Assembly (NCBI RefSeq): GCF_009870125.1
Contig: NC_046681.1
Coordinates: 7,887,001 to 7,951,000, forward strand
Reading direction: 5' to 3'
Origin: Drosophila pseudoobscura
Lineage: Eukaryota; Arthropoda; Insecta; Diptera; Drosophilidae
Length of the DNA stretch: 64,000 nucleotides
Both the position numbers and the translations under genes were made by a program. Below the pieces are notes generated by a model. The model was not told where the DNA came from and made no database searches. It was given only the letters and a program-made list of their open reading frames with translations. Below, in pieces: positions 11,521 through 23,500 of this stretch (positions are counted from its first letter, which is position 1; each line of letters begins with the position of its first letter).

Positions 11521-14500
11521 TTATTGTTGCTGCTGGTGTTGTTGGTGCTGCTGCAGCTGCTCTGAACGCCGCACGCTCATTGAGTCGGTGTCGGCATCAT
11601 CGTCCACGTACTCCTCCTTGGGACGGGTCCACTTGATGAGCGTCTCGGGCGAACGGTACAGGAAGAGTAATTTGGCAAACAGATCTTCCTCCAAGGCGAA
11701 TTCCAAGGCCTCGCGTACCTTAAATAGTTGACATTAGTCAGCGTGATATTTTTATAATTTTGTATGGAATGATGGGATCATTACCAGGTATATATCCAGA
11801 CACAGCTGCAATACCCTATCTACATAGGGTAGATCCTCGAACATAATCTTTCGATTTTGTCCCCCAATGAAGGACTTCATGAAGCGCGAGGCCAATAACA
11901 CGAATGTGGTGTACAGCCCAATTATGCTGAGAGAAGAAGATGTACATTTAAAACCTTCTTACGGGGAGAAGATGTCTGTCAACTCACCCGCCAGCTGTGA
12001 GGAAGCTGAATGTCGATGGGAACTTCTTGTCGTTGAAGGTATACATCACAATACCGGAAGTGCAGTTGCTGTAGGCAAACTCCTTCAGAGTGGTATTGTA
12101 GAAGGTGTCATTGCAGAAGTCTCGTATTTCCCACCACAGACCGTTTGTCTCCTTGTCTCGATGCATTTTGATGACCAGAGGACGGTATTCCTCGTTCTTG
12201 GGACTCAGCACAGTGACCACAGCGGCATCGCCCGAGTTGAGCACCTTGATGAATTTTGGTATCATGGCAGGCAGCACTACTACTTCTTCAAAGCTAGAGG
12301 TTCCATTGGTACTGGTGTCATTACCCGTTGGCTCTAAGTCGTGGGTTTCGTTAAGCATATTGATGAGAGCTGCACGTCCTTCAAATGTCTCGTCGAGGGA
12401 GATGGCATGCTCATCGCCCACAATTTCTTTCAGACCCTTGGCCGGAGCCTTCCGTGTAAGGGTGTAGGAGAAGCGGGCCTTTAACGTATGATCTGAAAAG
12501 AGTAGGAGTTTATTGATGTTTCCACCGCAAGCACGTGTTATCGATCTTACTATTTCTCAAATCATTCAGCAAACGCTGCCTATCTGGCGGTGCTATATTC
12601 CACAGGGAGGGCGAGTTCCCAGCCAGCTTGACCGCCGCTACATCCGTGGCATCGTAGCCAGTGATAAAGGTCAGAGCCTGTTTATCCTTGATATAAGCAT
12701 TAGTCATTTGCGAGTACATCGTGGGATCAATTTCGAAAATGCTATCGTAGTTGTTGGTGGTATAAATGGGGTCGTAGGGTCCAATTCGGATGGAGAGCGA
12801 CACCTGGAAGGGCACATTGGAGGTGCCCACAGCATTGCCTAAGGCAAACAGACATAACGGACCCCAGATGCATATGACAATCAGCAGGACAATAGTGCCG
12901 CCCATAATCAGCTTCGAGATGGAAGCCTTTTTCTGGGCGCGCATGGCTGGGAAGTCGGTTTCCGACTGCCTGGTGCATCGTATGAGATATATGTTAGAGA
13001 AGATATCCTCCATCTTGAGCCAGTCGAAGATGGTCATGGTGCTGTCGATGCAGACCCAGTCGAGGATGGTGCGCAGCTCGTACAGGAACGGGATCTGCAT
13101 GTATACCTTAAATGCGATCATGTTGACCATCGAGAAGCCCTTGGTGAAAAAGTTGCCGAGAATGCGCTTGGGATAGCCCGACTTGATTTGATAGGAGCTC
13201 AGCAGCATGTAAAAGCACTTGATCACATAGAAGATGATCGGTGGCGCCAGCGAGTTGAAGGTACGCTCCGTCACCGCCGGCACCACGAAGAACATCCAGA
13301 TATGTATGCCGATCACCGAGAAGAAATGGAAAATTATCTTGTTCACCAGGGCCTTGCGCAGATACAGCGCCCGATCGATGACAATGAGCAAGAACTGGAC
13401 CAGCAGCATGATTAGGAAAGGTATGGGCACTTTATTCTCCGCCAGATATGTTTGCACGCCTTCATCGCTTTCTGTTTGCTGGGTCTGAGGAAGTAGAATA
13501 GGAACAAGTTCAGTTAATTAATGTCGCGGTGCCTGTCGTGTGAATTTACTCACTCCAAATGCTGTGAAGCCAAAGAGCAGCACAAAAAAGTTTATAAAAT
13601 CGCACAGGAACATCAGGGCATACACGTCTGTGGCCAGTCGGGATTTATGCACCAGACTAAAGAAGAACTTGTGCAGCGAGGAGGTGTACTTGGTTCGTCT
13701 GCAATGGAGGGGGTTACAAAAGGAAAACCTGTAGGTTTCTTGAGTATCCTTACTCTAGCTGATTGATGCCCGACTTGCTGTACTCCGGGGAGCCCGGCAA
13801 CGATGCCTGGCTCACTTGCAGGCTCAACTTCTGGGCCGCATCATCGTTTAGCTGGCGAGAGTCGGGTTGAGATAGGTTGTCGCTGTCATCTCGGTCATCG
13901 CTGCTTAAAGAAGGAAACAGTTTCAAAAGGAAGTTCAAGTTGCTGTGGACTCACTTTGCGTACATGCTGGCGGTGGGTTTGGCAAACTGCTGATCTGTGT
14001 CCTTGTAGCCTGACTTCCACAGACCTTGCGACTTGAGCAGATAGCGGTGCAAGAAGAGCACTAGCAACAGCATCAAGTCGTATACTGCATAGTGGGTCTT
14101 CATCTCCACACCAAAGATCTTGGCGGCCGTCAAGGGCTGGTTGGGCAGGTTGTGATAGTTCGCCCAGATAAGCTTGAACTGGAAGATACACTTGATCAGA
14201 ACGATGGCCTGGGTGTAGGCAATTAGGGTGACCCAGAAGGTTTTCGTTGGACGCGGCAGTGACAGGGTGCCCCAGAGAAAGACCATTATGGGCAGCGGCA
14301 ACGAGATGAGACTGGCATTGACGACCTGCAAGGGTGAATGATCAATTTAGTGGGAAGTCCTGTGGGGAATATGATAGCCACTCACCTGATTGATGAACAC
14401 TACTATGTAGCAAATCAGATCTGTGTTGGCAAGCAAGGCATACCACGAGGAGATCAGCACCTCCACTATAATGTGATGATCCCGCTGGGCAAAGTTCTCC

Positions 14501-17500
14501 TCCTCCAAGTTGAAGTCTCCGGCGCTGCAAGGGCACCAAGAAACATTACTACAGAGCTCTTCGTTCAGATACCTGATATCTCTGAACAGGATCTCTAGCA
14601 ATTCGGCATGCTCGGTGCTCGGTGCTCGGTTTTTGGGATGTGTGCTCTGCATGCTACGTACATGCGAGTGCTTCGTGGGATTGAACTCATTGTGGAACGT
14701 GAACAAAAAACGCTAAAACTAGGGTTAATCCAAGCCAAACAACAATACATACTAGCAAAGAACGCATAGGGATAGGTTTAAATCATAGCAGCAAAGACAA
14801 CTTTGTGGGAAGGCAGACAGAGACAGAGTTAGATGCAATTACAATTACCAAGGGGAAGATTCGGGAAAGATATACACAATTATGACAGACAGATCATGAT
14901 CATGAACTGGAGTATGAGCATGAAAGAGATTCAGATACAGATACAGATAGAGATAGAGATACAGATCCAGAGAGTTACAAACACAAACCGAACACACACC
15001 AACACATTAAAGGGGAAGGGCACATCAACTCTAAGGGATATGGGGAAAACGCTTAGTTAGTGGGCGAGGGCAGTACCTGTCCACCTGCTCGTAGGACCAG
15101 TGCTTGCTCAGCGATCCCGAGCCACCGCCACCGCCACCGCCGGCACTATGGTGATTATAATAGTGTGCGCCGCGCTCGATGGAAGGCGCTTTAATGCGGA
15201 TCTCGGGCAGGCCACAGTCCGATTTGCGACTGAGCATCGTGCTATATAGTGTACGACGCGTACATATTTTAGGCGATGCGTGAATGGGAGGGGGAGGAGA
15301 GGAATGGAATGGAATGAGATGTAGGTGAGGTTTACATATAGAAGAAATTACTCAAGTAATATTAGGAGATTTTAATAAGAGAGTCTCAGTCTTGGAGAGC
15401 AGACACGAGATCACACATATGTAGTTGTATGGTTTTGTTAGTTTTTGTTCTTGGTACTTAATGATCTTGCTTTTGGATTGCTTGTACGTAGTATGGTTCG
15501 ATCTACTTACCCCTTGGCTGGCGGCGATGAATTGATCGATTGTTTTCTAACAAAACATAAATGTATTCGGATGATCGAAATGCGCGCACAAAAATGTAAA
15601 TTGTAAGAAAAAGAAATTAGTAAGGATTTAGAATTAATATAGTTTTTAAGCATATATTCGATGGAAGATATCGATATAGTTTATCTCAAGCCAAATAGAA
15701 ATCCGGAAACTGATTCTCTGATTTTTTAAATAAATATATAAATGAAGAAATATATTTATACTGGAAAATATATGGAAAAGGTGCAGGATAATATAATGCA
15801 GCTTTTAATGTGTAAAAGTTCCAAAACGAAAATTTTGGAGGTTTTTAATGTACAGGGTACGCTCGATAGAGTCAACGGATGAACGCCAAAACTACACAAA
15901 TACACAAATTTAAAGCTTTACGATTTTATAGGGTTTCACATAATTAAGGCCGAGATATCTTTCAAAACGTCAACAGACTATGAAGCTTTCAGTTTTCTAA
16001 GAAACATTATGCAGGCATTATATTTAAATCACTATTCAAAGATACTTGAAGAGCATCTTTAATACTAATCCTAGAAAAAAGTTCCAGATATTTTCTATCT
16101 TTCTATAGGATCCACAGTTTATGATCCACTTTGCTATATAGTTATGGAACCCCACGCACCCACGAGTTAAATGGTCTTTCAAATGTGGCTTTGGTTACCT
16201 AGAAATGGCTGCATCAACGGTATCTACGGGCAGTTCGATGATGTCGTCCACAGCACTGAGTCGACTGTGCTGAGGCTGATTCTGTGGCTGATTCTGTTGT
16301 ACTGGTGTACTGGTTGTTGGTGGTGTCGGTGGATCTTGTGGTGATAGCGGTGTGGTTGTTGTATTCGTGTTTAGTGGGGTGCTTGTGGTTGTGTGTTCTG
16401 TTGCAGTTGGTGGAGTAACGATTGCCGGGGCCAGGAGCCGCCGCGGCGTGGACGATGAGGCGGGCTGCTCGCCACCACTCTCATTGCTGGCGTGACAGAC
16501 GTAACATGATGGAAGTGGTGAGGTGGTGAGACATTGTTGCAGGTGTGTAGTTGTTGGATTCGAGAGAGTATCAAAGTATGTTGTGAAAGCAGGTACAGAA
16601 TTCAAACACACGGAACACAAAAGGTAAACGGATATGCAAATAAAAAGAAGAGAAAGAATACAAAATAAATATTGAATCGAAATTGAACACAACTCTTAAA
16701 AAACGCAAAAAGGACTTCAAAAATTCATTAGGGAAATAGTATAACTATGGGCAACGCGTCAAAAACACCCTACTCTATAGACGCATGGTTTCCAGTTTCA
16801 AATACCAAAAATTAAAAAACAAAGAACTTCAACTAAAGGTAACGCAAGCGACGCACACTGGACCGGGGCCAGAGTCGCGTTGTAAATACCTCTCGAGGTT
16901 GGACTTGAGGAAGTGGAACATGGCAGCAGCACTCGACAGGCCCAGACGATTCAGGGAGCTCGATTCCTGTCGGGGAGAAATGGAGAAAGATTGGTTAAAG
17001 CTCAATATCTCAGGTATGGATAATCCTCACCTTCAGAGTCTTCTTCTCGCCAGCCAAGATGCGATTGACGTAGCGGTAGTTGCGCGAGAAGCGGTTCAGT
17101 CTTATGGTCAGGGTGACCAAGAAGCCCTCGAGCAGCCTGATGATGGGATTCGTGTCGAAGTCCTCATCTGAGTCCTTGGCCGTTACCTCGCCGCTGTCGA
17201 CTTCCATCTTAGATTTGCTTTCCGAAGTCTCCTTGTAGGTGGCCTCACGTCCCAAGCTGGTCGGGGGCGGTGGAATCACTGGTAGATCAGCCACATCGCG
17301 GGTGGGAGCCGCTGGAACTTCCGTGCCTGCTTCATCCCGCTCCTTCGATATGCCCTTGCTGGTGGAGGGAAAGTCGGCACCGGGAGCATCCTTGGATTTC
17401 TGCAGAGGGATGCACAGAAAAAGATTCTTTTAGACGACTTCAGACTTTCTTCCCTAAGGAGTTTTTACATTTACACGATTTAACAAAAACGAAGCTTATA

Positions 17501-20500
17501 TACATATGTATACGAGTAGGCATATACGAGTGTATATATTGTATATAGATAGATATATTTGTACAATTTGAGGTGGGTGCGCCAACTGTCTGTCGGTTGG
17601 CTTGCAGGCGCAGTTGGAATACTTGAAACTGAGCAGAACTGGTGAGTAAATAAAGTACGGTAATGCGAGGAGGTGCGCCAATTAAAGAAGAGGAGCTCTG
17701 GTTGCCCATCACAATCACATTCAGACTCACAACCCTCGCCGGAAGGACATCCTCGAGCAGCGTCTGGCTACGGCGCCCGAAGTCGAGCGGCTCGGACAGC
17801 GTCGACGTGCGCATGCCCAAGTCGCACTCAATGGTGTCGTCGTCGTCGTCCGCGTCATCGGTCAGGCCTAGGTTATGGGCGGGCGCCTTGTCCTGGTCGT
17901 CGTCTAGCTTAAGAGCTATGCGAGAGCCCGGCTCAGAGGCGTAGGATCGCTCGCGCATATAGAAATGACGACGATACTCGGCATCGTTCAGGTCCTTCCA
18001 CACCTTCGCGGGCACAAGTCAGGGGGCAATTTTTGGCGGAATTTTGGGGGAATTCACAAGAAATTATATAGATTTCAAAATACATGCGATAATCGGCATG
18101 CGACAGGATGAATGCAATAGTTTGGTAGGTCTGATTTCCATCTGGATTACAGTAGGGGAACTCACATCATAGAGGGTCTTGCGGCGCTGCATCTTCATCT
18201 CGCTCTCGGTCATGTTCTCCTCCTCCAGAAAGTCAATCTCGTCGTGTATCAGGTCCAGCTCGAACTTGTCATCCATCTCCTCGAACATGTAGTAGTCGCC
18301 AGCCCGGGTAGCTTTATTGGGAATGCCATAAAACATAATCAGTACACGTTTTCATACACATATGCAGGTACATTCCATAATGGTGTTCAACAACATTCAG
18401 AGAGATCAAATACAATAGTTGCTAGGGAAAGGTTATGTTAGGTTATTTTCTTTTCGCATTCAATTTACAGAGCAGCATACAGTCATGCAGTTAACTGGAT
18501 ATACTTTATATACATGGTATAGGTACATGGTACATAGGTACGAACGGATATTCGTATGGAAAAAATGAGGCACAACAAACGAAAACTTTACCATGTGGAT
18601 GTAATTTGATTTCCTTCCTTCTGCGTACTGTTGGTGCAGGAAGTGGATAACCATGTTCTAAAAAAAAGCCAAATCAAATATAAAACAAAAGTAAATTAAA
18701 AGAATTCATAAAAAACGAGGAAATGTACGATTCTTTTGAATAAACTAAGGATATACGATCGTACTCGTAGCTGTATCCTCGGCCAGCCGAGGATGTTGTA
18801 CATTGTATATTTCTGAACCGATCCCAGGGGCATTCAATATGCTTATAGCAGATGGATCTTTAAATGTTAAAATAACGCGAAACTTGAAAATGTATAATAA
18901 TTTAAATATAATGTTGTATAGAAATAAACTTTTTTTTAAGTGTTAGCAATTTTAGTAATTTTGATTCCATATCATTTTCAATCAATAAAAAATATCAATT
19001 TGAGCAATTTTAAAAGGGTAGTAAAAATGATTTTGAATATTATAGAAATATCAGATGCCATATCATTATTATAAGAATTATGAGAAACTTGTTTTCAAAA
19101 ATGAATATTAAAAATAATTGTAGATTCCATATCATCTTTAAGCAGTTTTTAGACGCTTTTATATTCCTCATGCTGGTAAAAAGTAAGTAAATATTTAACA
19201 GCCCCTGAATAGGAAATAAAACAAGCTTTGGTCATTCTGAAAGTGGCATTGAGACCATTCAAGAATTTTATTTATACACTTTTTGATTGCGCGAGAATTC
19301 ATCCGTGAAGAAGTATTTTATTTGGAAAAAATTCATCTAAGTAGACAAGTGCTATTTACAGGGCAGACTCAGAGAGGCAGTTGTTTGGAGATGCTTTTAA
19401 ACAAGACTCCAACCCAATGGTTTTATTGTCAATAACTTGAGCACGCACATCGAAAAAGGGTTTCTTTGTACAGAGTTTACTAATGCTAGCAAAGATTATT
19501 AGATTCAATTAGATCAAAGATTCATCCAATACATGGTCCATGCAGCAGTGCGGGCTCATAGAAGGCGCACATCAGCGACTCCATATAGTAGACCGTACCC
19601 ACGGGTCCCCAGCTGTGCGGCCGCTGGGTGGAGCGCAGGGCAGCCTCGTCCCTGGCCCCAGACTGGTTGCTGGAGTGGCGCATGCGCTGGGAGGATTGGG
19701 CGTCCTCGTCCAAGGAGTAGCTGGCGTTGCCCATGCTCTGGTGGCGACGGTGCAGCGACTTCTGGCGCATGGTCACCTCCTCATCCCGCTCTGCCGACTG
19801 TTTGGGTGGGAGAAATGAAGCGCTGGTCGGTTTCTGGCAAAGAGGTTTCTTCGGCCGCTTTACCATTTCTTTGCTCAGCGGGGATCGCTTGATGGACACG
19901 GTCTCGTTCCAGGAGACAGCTGCATTTGTCGAGGACTGCCGACGGTGTTCCCTCCGCAGATTCGGGGTCAGATTCGAGGACAGCACTGAGCTGGTCCCAC
20001 TGTTGGCCATGGCGTTGGCATAGGCGACCATGGGAGGCGCAAGGCTATGCGTGGTACCCGAAGCACTGATATCAGAGGAGGCCAGACCCAGGGAGATCCT
20101 TTTCGGCTCTAAGAACCCTTCGGTGAGCAGGGCAGATAGAGCGTCTGTGCTGGGCGTCGTGGGCTTCGAAGAATGGATGCGTTTAGTGGGAGTCACCTGG
20201 GTGTGGACATCCCCAAAACTTACAGCTGTCGTCGGGGCGATGGGTTCCAGTCGTGGCAGGGCCGCTGCCACAGTGGCCTCCTCCTCGCTGGCCGACTGCA
20301 CGTCCGCGTACTCCGTAAGCTCCTCGCAGGGCATCACATTGATCTCCGGCTCAATGACCACACAAGCATCGGCACTGTCCGCGCTCTCGTCGCTGCTCTC
20401 GCAGCTGGACAGGAGCGAGGCCCGGGCCGGCGATGAGGTGGCTGAGCTCGAGGAGCTCTGCTCGTCAGGTGTCAGATACCCGGACCCCTGGCAGGAGGTG

Positions 20501-23500
20501 AAGCTGCTGTTGTGGGCCAGGGGCGCCACCTCCGACATTGTCTGATCCGAGGGCGTGCGTTGCCCTTTCGGAGGCAAGGCCAAGCCAGAGATTAGTGGGG
20601 GAACACACGCGACAATTTCCCACGATCAAAATTCAAAAAGGGAATTGCAACGGAAAGCGCGACGCGGAAAACAGAACTTAACGAAGGAAACACTCCTTTG
20701 GAGGCGATTTCCAGGCCAACTTACCATCAAAATGTGTCTGCTTGTCCAGGGGTCGCAGCATCTTCTGCTGCGTGGCCCGAATCCGCTCCATCTTCCGCTT
20801 GATCTTGAGCAGGACCTGCTTCTCATGGCCGTGGCGATGGGCAATCTGGTTCTGGCGCAATCCCTCAATGATATCAGCTCCTCTATTGTGGATAACAATA
20901 CTCGTGGCTCGTAAGTACAATAGATATGACCTAAAACTAGATATGAACCCACCTGGAGGCCAGAATATTGTTGGCCTTCGTGTCCGTGATGATGTGGCAG
21001 AAGTAGTGAGACTTAAAGATGCGCAGCTGGAAGATGATGAAAGCAAAGCAGATCGTGTCCCACAGCAGGACCACCTGATGCGTGATCTTGGGGCATTCAC
21101 CGGGCGCCAATATAAGGTCCGTCTCTTCGGTCAGCATCAGTTGCTCCTTGAGCACGTTGCTCGTGCAGGTGATGCCTAGCATGTGCACCAGCCAGCAGCA
21201 GTGGGTGGTCAGGGGCGTCATGAACAAGCAGCCGGCCATTTGGAAGCTCGTCTTGATGAGGATGTTGGCCACGTTGAAGGCCAGCAGCCACTTCCAGCGA
21301 CTGATGATGGTGTTGATCGGCCGCAGATAGAAGTCGGAGCCCTGCCAGAGGAAGACGAACGCCCCAATGAGGTAGCCCAGGGCCAGCAGATCAGCAATGT
21401 TGGTCCCGGCCAAGAACACCACGGCCAGGGTGAACCAGTAGAAGCCGCACAGCACCCCGTTCTTCAGGATGTCCGAGTAGTTGCGAATGTACGAGCAGAA
21501 GTCGTGGGTGGGATTGTCGAAGGGCGTCCTCCCCAGCTGGGCAATGTCCGAGATGACGCTGCGATTGCTGCCTCCGGGATAGTCGTCGTTGCTGGCATAG
21601 CGCTGCTCGATGCAGAAGATGCTCTTCTGACGGTTCAGGATGACCAGGACGATGAAGTCGAAGATCAGCTTAGGCACATGGTTGAAGTGCAGGGCCCCGG
21701 GCAGCATCGTCCAGCGCTGGATGCTCTCCCCAAAGGCGCCCTCGTCCCAGGGATAAACTGTCCGAAAAGAAACAATATCAATCAATATCATACGCTCTAT
21801 ATAAGGACCTCTATTAGCTCCTACCCAGACATGAGCTTGGCGGCAGTCCCACTAAGACGATATATTGCGTCAATATCGAGATGGCAAAGAAGGCCTGGAA
21901 AACTCCCCAGATCTTGGCGCACTGCGACCGCCTTAGTAGCAAGAGGACGACCAGCCAGAGCGCATAGACCACGGCCACAATGTCCTGGCGGTACGTGATG
22001 GTGGAGACCAGGGCAATCAGCGAAATCTCGATGCCAAACTTGTAGAAGGCATAGTTCAGGAGGTACTTGACCAAACCCACTAGATCCTTCTCAGCATCGG
22101 CGCGGATGATATTGGGGAACAGCAGCTTGGTGGGCGGGGCATTCACGGCTCCAATCTTCACTCTCATCTGCAGCTGGCGCAACGTGATCACGGCGTGCAT
22201 GGTCACAGTGACCATGTAGATGATGTACGTGCGCAGCAGACTCATCAAACCACCCTCCATCTTCTCAGCCTTCGTGAGGCCCACCCACTCGGCGTTGTTG
22301 GCCGTGCGGTTGTCGGACTGTGAGCAGGAACAGGTAAGGGATTAGAAAGAGAACGTCAGCGTAGGAGAAATTACTAATCAACTCACGCAGAAGACGGTGT
22401 ATTGGGTGTGGCTCAGGTACTCAATCTGATAGATCATCTTAGACAGGACGATAATGGTGACAATAAACGATATCACGCGGCTGATTATCACTTGGATGGC
22501 CTTCCGTGAGGTGGCACCCAGCACACAGAAGCCCACAAAGACAATGTGCAGGACGCAGACCTCGCTCACGCTGCACACAAAGGCGGTGATGTAGACGGCC
22601 TTCATGATGTGCAGCTCCAGGAAGCGCCAGAAGACGTCCTTGAAGTTCTTGAAGATGTACTCTGACTTGTTCTTGATCTTGCGGAAGGAAATCCGCACCA
22701 GATCCCGCACAGAGGTCTCAAAGTCAGTGGTGGCGCCGCCGGGCGCCGCCTCGCCTGAGGGACCCTGGGAGCGCCGCAGGGAGCCGGCACTGCCACGACG
22801 CTTTGAGGGCGCCGCTTCCAGGGCCGTTGTCTCGGTGGGTTTCTGCTGTGCAGAGCCGCCAGCTCCGGCAGCACCAGCAGCTGCTGGCTGCTGTTGCAGC
22901 GAGGCAATGAAGCGCTTGTGGAAGTAATGCACTTGGATCACAGTCAGGATCACAATGATCGTGGGCGAGACAAGGTGCAGGAAAAGATCCTTCGTTTGGT
23001 AGCGCTTCAGGCCAATGTCGTTTTGTCTGAAAGAGAAGAAACTTCTTCAGAGATGGGACTTATTTTTTAGCAAAGAACAACCTACAGCGTCTTGGACACA
23101 TTAAGATAGTCGTTCCAGTATGTATCGAACTTGTCGAATTGATATGTGTAGATCAGAATCAGTATGGACATGGCGTAGAAAATAAGGAACAGCCAGAAGC
23201 CGTACATGATCTTCACCCAGGCCTTGGACGAGGACTGAAAGACTAGCAAGAAGAACAGGAACAGGGCCATGTAGCAGATGCGGAAGCCCGTCATATTCTC
23301 TCCGGTTATCGCGCACAGGAAGATCACCAACACCAGCAGCCAGATCCACAGGCGCACCAGCAGGTTTTTGATCACATCGCCGGCCTTCTTTAGGAACTTT
23401 GAGGTCTTCTTGCCGTCGTTGATGAGGTAGCTGGACCCCGCCGAGCCCACGGTGATCTGCAGCGGAGCAATGATGTCCGCCATGGTGTCCCTTCGGCGGT

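Noticed and set aside
14512-14539. A GT...AG segment of 28 bases inside Piezo exon 14712-14386 that looks like an intron
   Set aside because: Too short for an intron and its removal would break frame; the exon is open throughout.
20030-20545. Long plus-strand ORF opposite a Piezo exon
   Set aside because: Antisense shadow of the large Piezo exon 20564-19599.
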